Origin: Leifsonia sp. EB41
GTDB taxonomy: Bacteria > Actinomycetota > Actinomycetes > Actinomycetales > Microbacteriaceae
Assembly (NCBI RefSeq): GCF_041262565.1
Contig: NZ_JBGCCJ010000001.1
Location: 4,030,001-4,094,000, forward strand
Direction of reading: 5' to 3'
DNA length: 64,000 nt
This document shows, piece by piece, positions 46,575 to 55,134 of this stretch. Under the pieces are notes generated by a model that was not told the DNA's origin, made no database searches, and saw nothing but the letters and a program-made list of their open reading frames with translations. Position 1 is the stretch's first letter. Each line of letters opens with the position of its first letter. The position numbers and the translations under genes are program-made.

Positions 46575-47356
46575 AGATCGCACGGTTCAGCCACACGCGT
46601 CCCTCCGAGCAGTCCCCGGTCATCGACTACGGCATCGTCGACGACGACGCCCTGGTCGTCCTCGCCGGCGACCCCATGTTCTCCGGCTTCGACACGACGG
46701 GGGAGCGCGTGCCGCTCGGCCAGGTCGGCTCACTGCTCGCGCCGGTCATCCCGCGCTCGAAGGTCGTCGCGGTCGGAAAGAACTACCGCGAGCACGCTGC
46801 CGAGATGGGCAGCGAGGCTCCGGGGGAGCCGTTGCTCTTCCTGAAGCCGAACACCGCGGTGATCGGCCTGGGCGATGCCATCCTGCTGCCTCCGCAGTCT
46901 CAGCAGGTCGAGTACGAGGGCGAGCTGGCCGTCGTGATCGGCAAGATCGCCCGGCACGTCCCTGCCGAGAGGGCCGCTGAGCACATCTTCGGCTACACGG
47001 TCGCGAACGACGTGACGGCCCGCGACCTCCAGAAGTCCGACGGCCAGTGGACGCGCGCGAAGGGTTTCGACACCTTCTGCCCGCTCGGACCGGTGATCGA
47101 GACCGAGCTGAACCCGGAGGCCTTCCTGCGCACGCGGGTCAACGGCGAGCTCAAGCAGGAGGCGCGCATCTCGGAGATGGTGCACGACATCCCGTCGATC
47201 ATCGCCTACGCGTCGAGCGTCTTCACCCTGCTGCCGGGCGACGTCATCCTCACCGGGACCCCGGCCGGGGTCGGGCCGATCGTCGCGGGCGACACCGTCG
47301 AGGTGGAGGTCGAAGGCGTCGGCTCGCTGGTGAATCCGGTGCGCACACCCAAGTAG
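46571..47356 (+). CDS. Fumarylacetoacetate hydrolase (FAH) family protein
   Basis: A 261-residue protein with the FAH fold. [25 protein letters not shown], then the metal glutamates in [13 protein letters not shown] and the aspartate in [10 protein letters not shown], plus [12 protein letters not shown] and [13 protein letters not shown], are all standard. Members hydrolyse or decarboxylate acylpyruvates and related diketones, some acting on oxaloacetate; the substrate is unknown. Start GTG 46571 overlaps the upstream stop. gltX follows after 11 bases. Confidence 0.92.
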   Translation: MKIARFSHTRPSEQSPVIDYGIVDDDALVVLAGDPMFSGFDTTGERVPLGQVGSLLAPVIPRSKVVAVGKNYREHAAEMGSEAPGEPLLFLKPNTAVIGLGDAILLPPQSQQVEYEGELAVVIGKIARHVPAERAAEHIFGYTVANDVTARDLQKSDGQWTRAKGFDTFCPLGPVIETELNPEAFLRTRVNGELKQEARISEMVHDIPSIIAYASSVFTLLPGDVILTGTPAGVGPIVAGDTVEVEVEGVGSLVNPVRTPK

Positions 47357-47359
47357 GAT
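47354..47359 (+). promoter_or_regulatory. Possible -10 box of gltX
   Basis: TAGGAT includes the stop codon of the FAH-family gene and lies eight bases before the ATG at 47368. No clear ribosome-binding site is seen, so gltX may be leaderless from here. Confidence 0.42.
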
Positions 47360-47367
47360 TTCCAACG

Positions 47368-48885
47368 ATGTCTGACAACGATCCGCACCCCTTCTCCACC
47401 GCGACCGGAGCGGACGTCCGCGTCCGGTTCTGCCCGTCGCCCACCGGCACCCCGCACGTCGGCCTGATCCGCACGGCCCTGTTCAACTGGGCGTACGCGC
47501 GGCACACCGGCGGAAAGATGATCTTCCGCATCGAGGACACCGACGCCGCGCGCGACAGCGAGGAGTCGTACGCGATGATCGTCGACGCGCTGCGCTGGCT
47601 GCGCCTCGACTGGGACGAGGGCATCGACGTCGGCGGCCCGAACGAGCCGTACCGGCAGTCGCAGCGGTACGACATCTACCGCGAGCTGATCGAGCGGCTG
47701 AAGGCCTCCGGCCACATCTACGAGAGCTTCGCCACCGGCGAGGAGATCGAGGCGCGCAACGTCTCGCTCGGCCGCGACCCCAAGCTCGGCTACGACAACT
47801 TCGAGCGCGACCTCACCGAGGACCAGAAGGCCGCCTACCGCGCGGAGGGCCGCGAGCCCGCGCTGCGCCTGCGCGTGCCGGACGACGACCTGAGCTTCGA
47901 CGACCTGGTGCGCGGCGAGATCACCTTCCCGGCCGGCTCGTTCAGCGACTTCGTCGTCGTGCGGCCGAACGGCCACCCGCTCTACACGTTCGTGAACCCG
48001 GTGGACGACGCGCTCATGGGTGTGACGCACGTGCTCCGCGGCGAGGACCTGCTGTCCTCGACCCCGCGCCAGATCGCGCTGTACCACGCGCTCATCGACG
48101 CCGGGGTGACGACCTTCGTGCCGCGCTTCGGCCACCTCCCGTACGTGATGGGCGCCGGCAACAAGAAGCTCTCCAAGCGCGACCCGGAGTCGAACCTGTT
48201 CCTCCACCGCGACCGCGGCTTCATCCCGGAGGGCCTGGTCAACTACCTGGCGCTGCTGGGCTGGTCGCTCACCCACGACCGCGACGTGTTCTCCATCGAC
48301 GAGCTGGTCGCCGCGTTCGACGTCGCCGACGTGAACCCGAATCCGGCCCGCTTCGACCAGAAAAAGGCCGAGTCGATCAACGGCGACCAGATCCGGCTGC
48401 TGGAGGTCGGCGACTTCGCCGAGCGGACCATCCCGTACCTGGTCGCGGCCGGAGTGCTCAGCGAGCCGCTGACGGACGCCCAGCGCGCGGTGCTGGCCGA
48501 CGCCGCACCGCTCGTGCAGGAGCGCGTGCAGCTCCTCGGCGAGACGCCGGGGATGCTCGGCTTCCTGTTCACGGACGCCGCGTCGCTGACCGTCGAGGAC
48601 GACGCCCGGGCGTCGCTGCCCGACAACGCCGGCGAGGTGCTGGCCGCGTCGCTCGGTGCGCTCGAGGTCGTGCCGGAGGACGGCTGGACGCATGACGCGA
48701 TCGAGGCCGCCCTGCGCGACGCCCTGGTGGAGGCGCTCGGGCTCAAGCCGCGCGTCGCCTTCGGGCCGCTGCGCGTCGCCGTCTCGGGGCGCCGGGTGTC
48801 GCCTCCGCTGTTCGAGTCGATGGAGATCCTCGGCAAGGCCGAGTCGCTCGCCCGGCTGGACGCGCTGTCGGCGAGCCTGAGCTAG
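47368..48885 (+). CDS. gltX: Glutamyl-tRNA synthetase GltX
   Basis: A 505-residue class I synthetase. The HIGH-type motif is [20 protein letters not shown], followed by [17 protein letters not shown], and the KMSKS-type loop is [20 protein letters not shown]. The C-terminal anticodon domain is of normal length. It charges tRNA-Glu, and in actinobacteria normally also tRNA-Gln, which is then amidated by GatCAB; a tRNA-Gln gene lies about 2.8 kb downstream. Confidence 0.97.
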   Translation: MSDNDPHPFSTATGADVRVRFCPSPTGTPHVGLIRTALFNWAYARHTGGKMIFRIEDTDAARDSEESYAMIVDALRWLRLDWDEGIDVGGPNEPYRQSQRYDIYRELIERLKASGHIYESFATGEEIEARNVSLGRDPKLGYDNFERDLTEDQKAAYRAEGREPALRLRVPDDDLSFDDLVRGEITFPAGSFSDFVVVRPNGHPLYTFVNPVDDALMGVTHVLRGEDLLSSTPRQIALYHALIDAGVTTFVPRFGHLPYVMGAGNKKLSKRDPESNLFLHRDRGFIPEGLVNYLALLGWSLTHDRDVFSIDELVAAFDVADVNPNPARFDQKKAESINGDQIRLLEVGDFAERTIPYLVAAGVLSEPLTDAQRAVLADAAPLVQERVQLLGETPGMLGFLFTDAASLTVEDDARASLPDNAGEVLAASLGALEVVPEDGWTHDAIEAALRDALVEALGLKPRVAFGPLRVAVSGRRVSPPLFESMEILGKAESLARLDALSASLS

Positions 48886-48893
48886 GTCCCGCG

Positions 48894-49832
48894 GTGGGCG
48901 TCAGCGTCGAAGTCATCGTGGTCGGGGGCGGCCCGGCCGGCCTCAGCGCCGCGCTCAACCTGGCGCGGGCGCGCAGACGGGTCCTCGTCGTGGACGGCAA
49001 CCGGCCGCGCCACGCGGCGACGCTGCAGGCGCACGGCTTCCTCAGCCGCGACGGCGTGCCTCCTGCGGAGCTGCGCCGACTCGGCCGCGAGGAGGTCTCC
49101 GGTTACGACGACGCCGACGTGGTGTTCGCGCAGGTGGACTCGGTGACCGTGGACGCGGACGGCTTCCGTGTGCGCGGCACAGGCGTGCGCGGCGCCGCCG
49201 ACGTGGACGCCGTGGCGGCCACGGTCGTCATCGCGACCGGAGTGGCCGAGACGATGCCCGCCCTCCCGAGCCTGCGTGCCTTCTACGGCACCCAGCTGCA
49301 CAGCTGCCTGGAGTGCGACGGCTTCGAGAAGGCCGGCGAGCCGCTCGCGCTGATCGGTGAGACGGCGGACCTCGCCGAGCGCGCACTGCTGCTCACCCAG
49401 TGGACGGACGATCTCATCGTCTTCACCAACGGCGTCGCGCCGGTCGGCGACGACGAGGAGCGCGCCCTCGCGCGTCTCGGCGTCGGCGTCGAGCGCCGGC
49501 CGATCGAGGACGTCGTGGGGGAGAAGGGCGCCATGACCGGCGTCCGGCTCGCGGACGGGACCGTGGTGCCGCGGGCAGGCGGGTTCGTCCGGCCGGTGTG
49601 GACTCCCGCCCTGTCGTTCGCGGACGCGCTCGACCTGGACAGGGACACCGACGGCTACCTGGTGACGGACGCGCACGGCCGCACGTCGCTGCCCGGCGTG
49701 TACGCGGCGGGGGAGACCACCGCGCCCGGGCCGCAGCAGCTCATCGTCGCCGCCGGCTCCGGAGCCGTCGTCGCCGCCGCGGTCAACCGCGACCTCATCG
49801 GGATCGCGCTGAACGACGACGCCGTCCTCTAG
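48894..49832 (+). CDS. Thioredoxin reductase-like flavoprotein
   Basis: A 312-residue protein. The FAD loop is EVIVVGGGPAGLSAALNLAR; a redox CxxC is present as HSCLECDGFEKAG, matching the CATC segment of thioredoxin reductase; the second FAD motif is TSLPGVYAAGETTAPGPQQL. The NADPH loop (LIGETADLAERALLL) lacks the usual GGGxxA, so cofactor use may differ, as in ferredoxin- or substrate-dependent relatives such as those in natural-product disulfide formation. The start is GTG 48894, nine bases after gltX. Partner unknown. Confidence 0.85.
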   Translation: MGVSVEVIVVGGGPAGLSAALNLARARRRVLVVDGNRPRHAATLQAHGFLSRDGVPPAELRRLGREEVSGYDDADVVFAQVDSVTVDADGFRVRGTGVRGAADVDAVAATVVIATGVAETMPALPSLRAFYGTQLHSCLECDGFEKAGEPLALIGETADLAERALLLTQWTDDLIVFTNGVAPVGDDEERALARLGVGVERRPIEDVVGEKGAMTGVRLADGTVVPRAGGFVRPVWTPALSFADALDLDRDTDGYLVTDAHGRTSLPGVYAAGETTAPGPQQLIVAAGSGAVVAAAVNRDLIGIALNDDAVL

Positions 49833-49844
49833 CCCCGCCACCGC

Positions 49845-49901
49845 CGAGGGGCACGTAAACGCCCCGAAAACGCGGTTTTAGGGGCGTTTACGTGCCCCTC
49901 G
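49845..49901. terminator. Long palindrome (family member 3), likely bidirectional terminator
   Basis: 27-base arms (49845-49871, 49875-49901) with one mismatch around the loop GCG. Outer arm CGAGGGGCACGT, inner arm AAACGCCCCGAAAAC on the left and the TAAAAC form on the right. It lies 13 bases past the stop at 49832 and 19 bases before the convergent MarR stop at 49920. Confidence 0.75.
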
Positions 49902-49919
49902 ATCGAAGGTTTCGGCGGG

Positions 49920-50381
49920 CTACTCGTCGGGCGCGGCGTTGTAGCGCTCGAGCATGCGCGCGAAGGCCTCCAGGTCGGCCGACGACCAGCTCGCCAGCCG
50001 CCGCGCGACCGAGTCCAGCACGGTGCGGGTGGACTGGTCGAAGGCGGCGCTGCCCGCGGGGGTGAGCCGCAGGGCGGTGCCGCGCGAACCTCCCGCCACT
50101 TCCTCGTCGGCGACGACGTAGCCGTGCTCCAGGAGGGTGGCGAGCTGTCGTGACACCGTGGAGCGGTTGAGCTGGAAGTGCGTCGCGATGTCGATGGCCC
50201 GGCAGCCGGGGTTCTCCTGGATGTAGGTGAGGAGCGAGCGGTCCACGACGGAGAGCGCCTCGTCCTCCCGCCGCACGCGCGCCGTCCCGCGCCGGCCGAG
50301 TGTGAGGAGCTCGCGCTGCACGCGGGTGATGGGGTCGCGGCCGCTGCTGTCGTGGCTGTCAGGCGCTGTCGGGGGCGTCAT
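49920..50381 (-). CDS. MarR family transcriptional regulator
   Basis: A 153-residue regulator with the winged helix SLLTYIQENPGCRAIDIATH, FQLNRSTVSRQLATLLEHGY and VVADEEVAGGSRGTALRLTP (the wing). Dimer helices flank it. It is divergent from a membrane exporter gene; two 15-base GTTG-N7-CAAC dyads cover that gene's promoter, so it should repress the exporter. ATG 50381 follows GGAGGG directly. Confidence 0.9.
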   Translation of the reverse strand: MTPPTAPDSHDSSGRDPITRVQRELLTLGRRGTARVRREDEALSVVDRSLLTYIQENPGCRAIDIATHFQLNRSTVSRQLATLLEHGYVVADEEVAGGSRGTALRLTPAGSAAFDQSTRTVLDSVARRLASWSSADLEAFARMLERYNAAPDE

Positions 50382-50404
50382 CCCTCCACCCTACCGGAAT
50401 CAGA

Positions 50405-50446
50405 GTTGCACAATACAACGAAGTATCGTACGTTGCTTTCTGCAAC
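50405..50446 (+). promoter_or_regulatory. Exporter promoter with two 15-bp MarR operators
   Basis: -35 TTGCAC (50406-50411) and -10 TACGTT (50429-50434) are 17 bases apart. Operator 1 GTTGCACAATACAAC (50405-50419) covers the -35; operator 2 GTTGCTTTCTGCAAC (50432-50446) covers the -10 end and the start site near 50441. Both share GTTG-N7-CAAC and are 27 bases apart. Confidence 0.75.
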
Positions 50447-50473
50447 TCAATCCACGAAGGGTCCACCCGCCGC

Positions 50474-51553
50474 ATGTCCGCGCACCGCATCACCCCCATC
50501 CCCGCCGTCGCCCGGCCGCCGCGATTCTGGCCGGCCGCCGCCTTCTGGAAGACGCTCGGGTCGCACATCGTCATCCCGCTGTTCCTTGCGGCCGGGATGG
50601 CGCTGGCCTACCTCGGCGCGTTCCACGCGGCCCAGCCGAACAACATCCCCGTCGGGATCGTCGGCCAGGGCCCTGCGGCCGACGTGTTCGCGCAGTCCCT
50701 CAACGACAAGGCCCCCAACGCGCTCGACGTCAGCACGGTCGCGACGGCGGCGAAGGCCAGGGCGGAGGTCGCCGACGGGAGGCTCTCCGCGGCGTACGCG
50801 ACCGACGCGACACACGCGACGATCATCGTGTCCACCGCCGCGTCCCCGGCGGGGGCCTCCGCCGCGCAGGAGCTCCTGCTCCCGATCGCGTACCAGCAGC
50901 ACCTGCCGGTCGCGATCGACGACGTGCGCCCGGTGCCCGCGAACGACATGACCGGCCAGGGGCTCTTCTTCATGATGGTGGCGATGAGCGTCGGCGGTTA
51001 CTCGAGCGCCATCGCCATCGCCGCGGTCGCCGGCCGCCTCGGCATCGGCTGGCGCATCGCCGTGTCCGCCGCGACCGCCGTCGTCGTCTCCGCGATCACC
51101 ACCGTGGTGGCCGGCCCGCTCTTCCACGTGCTCGCCGGCAACGAGTGGAGCATCGGCCTCCTCGGCGCCCTCTACACCTTCGGAATCATCACGATTGGCG
51201 TCGGCCTTCACCCCATGCTCGGCCGCTGGACCACCCCTGTCCTCACACTGCTGTTCGTCATGCTCAATGTGACGACCTCCGGCGGCATCTTCCCGCAGAA
51301 CATGCAGCCGCCGTTCTTCGCGGGCCTCAGCACGTTCTGGACGGGCGCCGCGTGGCTGGACTCCGCCCGGGCGCTGACCTACCTCCCCGGCCAGCAGTTC
51401 GGTTTCGACGGCCTGCGCTTGGCGCTGTGGGCGACTGCGGGACTGGCGCTGATCGGCGTCAGCCACCTGCTCACGGTGCGCCGTCGTCGGGCCGCCGACG
51501 ACACGATCGAGGCGACCGCGGAGGAGGAGGAGACGGCCACCGTCGCGGCGTGA
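50474..51553 (+). CDS. YhgE/ABC-2-like multi-helix membrane protein (DUF3533-like)
   Basis: A 359-residue membrane protein. One helix (SHIVIPLFLAAGMALAYLGA) is followed by an extracytoplasmic domain (~residues 55-160) and five or six further helices (GLFFMMVAMSVGGYSSAIAI; LGALYTFGIITIGVGLHPML; TPVLTLLFVMLNVTTSGGIF), the layout of shortened YhgE/ABC-2 permease-like proteins. FPQNMQPPFFAGLSTFW is typical of this group. It has no repeat region. Regulated by the divergent MarR protein; probably exports or resists a small toxic compound. The acidic C-terminal tail TAEEEETATVAA is unusual. Confidence 0.78.
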   Translation: MSAHRITPIPAVARPPRFWPAAAFWKTLGSHIVIPLFLAAGMALAYLGAFHAAQPNNIPVGIVGQGPAADVFAQSLNDKAPNALDVSTVATAAKARAEVADGRLSAAYATDATHATIIVSTAASPAGASAAQELLLPIAYQQHLPVAIDDVRPVPANDMTGQGLFFMMVAMSVGGYSSAIAIAAVAGRLGIGWRIAVSAATAVVVSAITTVVAGPLFHVLAGNEWSIGLLGALYTFGIITIGVGLHPMLGRWTTPVLTLLFVMLNVTTSGGIFPQNMQPPFFAGLSTFWTGAAWLDSARALTYLPGQQFGFDGLRLALWATAGLALIGVSHLLTVRRRRAADDTIEATAEEEETATVAA

Positions 51554-51560
51554 ACGGGCG

Positions 51561-51584
51561 GGCCGGGCGACGGCTCGCCCGGCC
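51561..51584 (+). terminator. Hairpin after exporter gene
   Basis: Nine-base GC arms GGCCGGGCG (51561-51569) and CGCCCGGCC (51576-51584) with loop ACGGCT, seven bases past the stop at 51553; TTCCCGCGTTTT follows. Confidence 0.65.
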
Positions 51585-51594
51585 TTCCCGCGTT

Positions 51595-51624
51595 TTGTGG
51601 AAGCGGCGAAGCATAGGCTATTGT
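51595..51624 (+). promoter_or_regulatory. Promoter of tRNA-Gln
   Basis: -35 TTGTGG (51595-51600), 18-base spacer, -10 TATTGT (51619-51624). The start would be near 51631, about 28 bases before the tRNA. Confidence 0.5.
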
Positions 51625-51658
51625 TGTATCTCGTGCCCGGACCACGGTCCGAAGCCCT

Positions 51659-51730
51659 TGGGGTATGGTGTAATTGGCAACACGGCTGATTCTGGTTCAG
51701 TTGTTCTTGGTTCGAGTCCAGGTACCCCAG
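51659..51730 (+). tRNA. tRNA-Gln (anticodon CTG)
   Basis: A 72-base cloverleaf. Acceptor stem TGGGGTA (51659-51665) pairs with TACCCCA (51723-51729), with G73 as discriminator base and no encoded CCA. The anticodon stem GCTGA/TCAGT holds the loop TTCTGGT with anticodon CTG at 51692-51694; the T loop is GTTCGAGTC. U1-A72 is a known feature of bacterial tRNA-Gln. It reads the CAG codon, the main glutamine codon in such GC-rich genomes. Confidence 0.96.
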
Positions 51731-51747
51731 CAGTAAGAATTCAGACG

Positions 51748-51770
51748 AAGCCCCGGTGAATCCGGGGCTT
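51748..51770 (+). terminator. Rho-independent terminator after tRNA-Gln
   Basis: Nine-base arms AAGCCCCGG (51748-51756) and CCGGGGCTT (51762-51770), loop TGAAT, followed by the T-rich TCTGCTTCT. Confidence 0.88.
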
Positions 51771-51825
51771 TCTGCTTCTCCGGCCCAGCGATGCACACAC
51801 AGCGGTCGGGGAGGAGAATGCGGCC

Positions 51826-52830
51826 ATGTCGGCTTGGTGCCGCATCGCCGTCGCGGCGGTGGCTTCGTTGGTGCTGCTCGCCGGGTGCGCTCAACCGCCG
51901 CCCGCGCGAGAGTCGGCCACGCCACGGGGCATCGACAGCGTCGCCTATGCCCCCGCGCAGCCTCCCGGGACGGCGGGCCACCTCCTGGACCTCTACCTGC
52001 CTGGCGACAGCACGAGGCCTGCGCCCGTGATCATCTGGTCAGGCGGTAACGCGTGGCTCGACGACACCGGCGCGAACACGGCCGGACAGCTCGCGCAGAT
52101 CTTCACCCCGCACGGTTACGCGGTCGCCGGCGTCGACATCCGCTCCAGCAGCGAGACCACCTTCCCCGGGCAGCTCTCCGACATCAAGGCAGCGGTCCGT
52201 TTCCTGCGCGCCAACGCCGAGCGCTACCATCTCGACCCCGGACGATTCGGCATCGCCGGCGACTCCTCCGGCGCCTGGGCCGCCGTCATGGCCGCCGTCA
52301 CCGGGGACGTCCCGTCGCTCGAAGGGGACGTCGGGGTCGCCGGCGTCTCCAGCCGGGTTCAGGCCGCCGCAGCCTTCTACCCGCCGACCGACTTCCTGAG
52401 CGCGGACCACTACCTGCCCACACCCTGCTCCCCGGCTGGAACCGCCTGCGCTGCCGCAGACCAGTTCTTCTCGGCGATGCTCGGCTGCCCCATCCAGACC
52501 TGCCCGGATCGCGTGGCCGCCGCCGACCCGATCACCTATGTCTCCGCCGACGACCCGCCACTCCTCCTCCTTCACGGTCAGCAGGACACACTGGTGCCGT
52601 GGCAGGACAGCCTCCTGCTCTACCAAGCGGTCCAACGAGCTCGAGGACGGGCGGAACTCGTCCTTCTGCCGAACGGTCAGCACGGTCAGGCGATGCAGTT
52701 CCTGAACGACACCCAGGTGAACGCGGGCGCGCAAACGCAATCCACCGACCGAGGCCACGAGACCGCCGCGCAGCCGGTCGCCCTCACGCCGCAGTACCTG
52801 GTCGCGTTCTTCAATCGGTACTTAGGCTGA
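51826..52830 (+). CDS. Alpha/beta hydrolase lipoprotein (esterase)
   Basis: A 334-residue exported protein with a lipobox (SLVLLAGCAQPP). The hydrolase core shows the oxyanion segment VIIWSGGNAWLDD, the nucleophile elbow GIAGDSSGAWAAV, the aspartate in LLLHGQQDTLVPW and the histidine in LPNGQHGQAMQF, all in order for a hormone-sensitive-lipase-like carboxylesterase. Four cysteines in PCSPAGTACAAA and CPIQTCPD may form disulfides outside the cell. It starts about 55 bases past the tRNA-Gln terminator; its position next to a tRNA is suggestive of acquisition, but no attachment-site repeat is seen. Substrate unknown. Confidence 0.85.
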   Translation: MSAWCRIAVAAVASLVLLAGCAQPPPARESATPRGIDSVAYAPAQPPGTAGHLLDLYLPGDSTRPAPVIIWSGGNAWLDDTGANTAGQLAQIFTPHGYAVAGVDIRSSSETTFPGQLSDIKAAVRFLRANAERYHLDPGRFGIAGDSSGAWAAVMAAVTGDVPSLEGDVGVAGVSSRVQAAAAFYPPTDFLSADHYLPTPCSPAGTACAAADQFFSAMLGCPIQTCPDRVAAADPITYVSADDPPLLLLHGQQDTLVPWQDSLLLYQAVQRARGRAELVLLPNGQHGQAMQFLNDTQVNAGAQTQSTDRGHETAAQPVALTPQYLVAFFNRYLG

Positions 52831-52836
52831 CGCCTC

Positions 52837-53331
52837 TCACCCCTGAACGTGATGCCCGAACGCGAACCCCAGCGCCATCCACACGATCAGGCTGACGATC
52901 GGGGCGGCGCCCGCGAGGACGATGGCGACGATGCCGTTGCGGCGGCCGCGGTTCTGGGCGACTGCGACGATTCCCTGGGTCAGGGCCCAGATGCCGAACA
53001 CCGAGCCGAGGAGCATCTGGATGCCGAAACCGCCCTGGTCAGGGTTCAGGTTGAAGCCGGCGCTCGATCCTGTGCTGTAGGTGCGGAGCGTCGTCCCGAA
53101 CAGGCCCTGCAGCACGGAGGCCAGCACCGACACGCTGATGACGCAGATCGCCATGATCATCGCCACCCGGCCCAGCCGAGGCGATTTCGGAGCGACGGGC
53201 GCGGGCGTCGGCGCGGGATTCTGCGCCGGAAAAGCACCGGCCGGCGGCTGCGCGTTCGCCCACCCGGGCTCGACGGGCGCGAAGGACGCGTCCGGCTGCA
53301 CGGGCGCAGGAGTCTCAGGGTTCTCGGTCAT
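52837..53331 (-). CDS. DUF4190-like membrane protein with Pro-rich N terminus
   Basis: A 164-residue protein. A Pro/Ala-rich cytoplasmic N terminus is followed by three hydrophobic segments (VAMIMAICVISVSVLASVLQ; IQMLLGSVFGIWALTQGIVA; GIVAIVLAGAAPIVSLIVWM). The pattern NRGRRNGIVAIVLAGA near the end is that of actinobacterial DUF4190-type proteins. ATG 53331 has the site GGAGAACG; a GTG at 53343 is upstream of that site. Function unknown. It is followed upstream by a second related gene. Confidence 0.72.
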   Translation of the reverse strand: MTENPETPAPVQPDASFAPVEPGWANAQPPAGAFPAQNPAPTPAPVAPKSPRLGRVAMIMAICVISVSVLASVLQGLFGTTLRTYSTGSSAGFNLNPDQGGFGIQMLLGSVFGIWALTQGIVAVAQNRGRRNGIVAIVLAGAAPIVSLIVWMALGFAFGHHVQG

Positions 53332-53362
53332 CTCGTTCTCCACATCGAGGTCACTCGGCGGC

Positions 53363-53824
53363 TCATGCCGTCGTCGAAATCGCGGCGGCGTCCGCGTTGT
53401 TCCCGCCGTTCACCGGTGTCGCGCCGAACACCATCACCACAGCGAGCACACACCCCAGCAGCGCCGCGCCGCTCAGGCAGATCCCCCAGATCACGCGCGC
53501 CCGGCCGACGTGCGGCGCCAGGCGCCGCGCGCGCACCAGCCCCGGGATGCCGAAGCCGACGGACAGGCCGACGCCGGCCAGGATCAGCAGGGCGAGGAGG
53601 GGGTCGATGCCGCCGCCGAGGGCGAGCGCCAGCACGACGACGGCGGCGGCGACCACGCCCCCGGCGAGCGACGCAGTGGCGAAACCGTTGCCCGGAGGCG
53701 GGCCGGCGACCGGCGCGGAGGGCGCCAGCGGGCGGACCGCGTCGGTCCAGCGGAGGCCGTCCCACCAGCGCTGGAACCGGGTGTCGGCGTCGGGGTACCA
53801 GCCGGGCGGCGGCAACTGGCTCAT
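53363..53824 (-). CDS. DUF2510 domain membrane protein
   Basis: A 153-residue protein. The N terminus QLPPPGWYPDADTRFQRWWD-GLRWT is the DUF2510 signature (PPGWYPDP...RWWDG..WT). Three hydrophobic segments follow (ASLAGGVVAAAVVVLALALG; LLALLILAGVGLSVGFGIPG; VIWGICLSGAALLGCVLAVV). DUF2510 is a short module common in actinobacterial membrane proteins; its role is unknown. It forms a pair with the DUF4190-like gene 31 bases downstream. Confidence 0.8.
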   Translation of the reverse strand: MSQLPPPGWYPDADTRFQRWWDGLRWTDAVRPLAPSAPVAGPPPGNGFATASLAGGVVAAAVVVLALALGGGIDPLLALLILAGVGLSVGFGIPGLVRARRLAPHVGRARVIWGICLSGAALLGCVLAVVMVFGATPVNGGNNADAAAISTTA

Positions 53825-54099
53825 CGGGCTCCTCGATCGGGGTGCACCGACACTATCGCCCGTCGTGCCTGCATCGGAGGATCCTCAGCCTGAAGCACCC
53901 GTTCTGGGGGTAGTCACAGGCTGCGGTTCACCTGCTGGTAACCCTCGGCGAGGACAATCTTTCTACCGGGATAGCGGTACGGGGGTTCCGCAGACCGAAG
54001 GTCACTCCATGATGCGGGTGACGGTGCGGCCGATCTCATCCACAGGACGGGATGAGACCGGCCGCACCTCTCTTGTTCGAGACCCGAACGTCGTCCCGG
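53825..54099. other. Intergenic region (275 bases)
   Basis: No credible gene in either strand. The segment should hold the promoter of the DUF2510 gene (minus strand); the only clear structure is the hairpin at 54024-54067. Confidence 0.6.
54024..54067. terminator. Hairpin downstream of the 54100-54957 gene
   Basis: 18-base arms (54024-54041, 54050-54067) with one mismatch, beginning GTGCGGCCGATCTCATCC, loop ACAGGACG. It is 32 bases past the stop at 54100 on the minus strand. No T-tract follows on that side. Confidence 0.6.
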
Positions 54100-54957
54100 T
54101 CAGCTCCCCAGCCCGACGCGGTCCACCCGGCGGTGGTAGCGCATGCCGGCCACCCCGCCGAGCACGGCGCCCGCGAGGCTCACGATCGCCACGGCCACCG
54201 CGGTGATGATGCCGGTCGCGGTGACGGTGCCCTCGTCGAGCGGGATCCGGGGGAAGCCGTTGATGTTGCCGAGGATGTTGTACTGGGCGCCGAGGATGAG
54301 GGTGAGGATGGCGACGACGACCGCGATGATGATCGCCCAGATCCACACCGCGAGGCCTTGGCGGGCGCCGTCGAAGCGGGCCATCCGGCCGGCCACGTAG
54401 CCGCCGCAGTAGTACGCGACGAACGCGATCACCACGAGCGCGATCGCGCCGACGACGCCGATCGTCGCGGCGTTCTTGTTGGCTTCGCTCGCGGCGGCGT
54501 TACCGCTGCCGCCCGACGCGCCGAACCCCACTGCGGCGCCGGCCGCGGCGACCAGCGCGGTCAGGATGACCGCCATTCCGGTCGCGGTGAGCCAGCCGAA
54601 GAAGGCCGCGCCGAACTTCATGCCGCCGAACTCGCTGCGCTCGCGGGCGACCACGTTCTCGCGGAGGGTGCGGTTGCCGTCCACCCGGAGGGCCTCGTCC
54701 GTCTCCTCCTGGGTGTCGCTCGGGTAGCGGGCGGCCCGCGGGTACTCGTCCACCGGCTCCTCGTCGAGGGAGCGGTCGTCCACGCGGCGGGTGGGAGCGG
54801 GGTCGTCGATCCCGTCCTCCATCGGCTCACCGGCCGCCCGGTGCGCGCCTGCGCTCGTCGCCGTCGCGTCGGCGGGCGCCGCGTCGTACGCCCGGGTCCC
54901 CGGCTCGTACGCGCGGGTCTCCGTCGGTTCGTCCGCTGGGGGTCTACGGTCCGTCAT
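54100..54957 (-). CDS. Four-helix membrane protein with acidic N-terminal tail
   Basis: A 285-residue protein. About 105 hydrophilic residues (ETRAYEPGTRAYDAAPADA; DDRSLDEEPVDEYPRAARYP) precede four hydrophobic segments: AAFFGWLTATGMAVILTALV, IGVVGAIALVVIAFVAYYCG, GLAVWIWAIIIAVVVAILTL and GIITAVAVAIVSLAGAVLGG. GGYVAGRMARFDGARQGLAV resembles a common actinobacterial TIGR04086-like pattern. ATG 54957 has a GGAGGAG site. Function unknown. Confidence 0.72.
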   Translation of the reverse strand: MTDRRPPADEPTETRAYEPGTRAYDAAPADATATSAGAHRAAGEPMEDGIDDPAPTRRVDDRSLDEEPVDEYPRAARYPSDTQEETDEALRVDGNRTLRENVVARERSEFGGMKFGAAFFGWLTATGMAVILTALVAAAGAAVGFGASGGSGNAAASEANKNAATIGVVGAIALVVIAFVAYYCGGYVAGRMARFDGARQGLAVWIWAIIIAVVVAILTLILGAQYNILGNINGFPRIPLDEGTVTATGIITAVAVAIVSLAGAVLGGVAGMRYHRRVDRVGLGS

Positions 54958-55086
54958 CTCGCTGTCTCCTCCACTTTCACCCGCCTGAGCGGCGGGCGCG
55001 TCGTCAGATCTGCCGGAGCGGACCGTAGACGCGTTCCGGCCCCGGGGATAGGACCTTGATCCGGTCGGACATCGGGGGTACGAGCG

Positions 55087-55092
55087 TACAAT
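55087..55092 (+). promoter_or_regulatory. -10 box upstream of 55135 gene
   Basis: TACAAT, one base from consensus, 42 bases before the ATG at 55135, which has its own GGAGGGAGG site. No good -35 was found at 17-18 bases. Confidence 0.4.
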
Positions 55093-55134
55093 CGGACCCA
55101 CTTCAGCAGGAGGCCGGCAGGAGGGAGGCGCCCG

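Noticed and set aside
51659-52830. Integration at tRNA-Gln bringing in the lipoprotein gene
   Set aside because: No repeat of the tRNA 3' end is found downstream, no integrase or mobility gene is present, and the flanking genes look chromosomal.
54024-54067. Hairpin considered as a structured RNA gene
   Set aside because: No tRNA or known RNA features; the simplest view is a terminator for the minus-strand gene at 54100.
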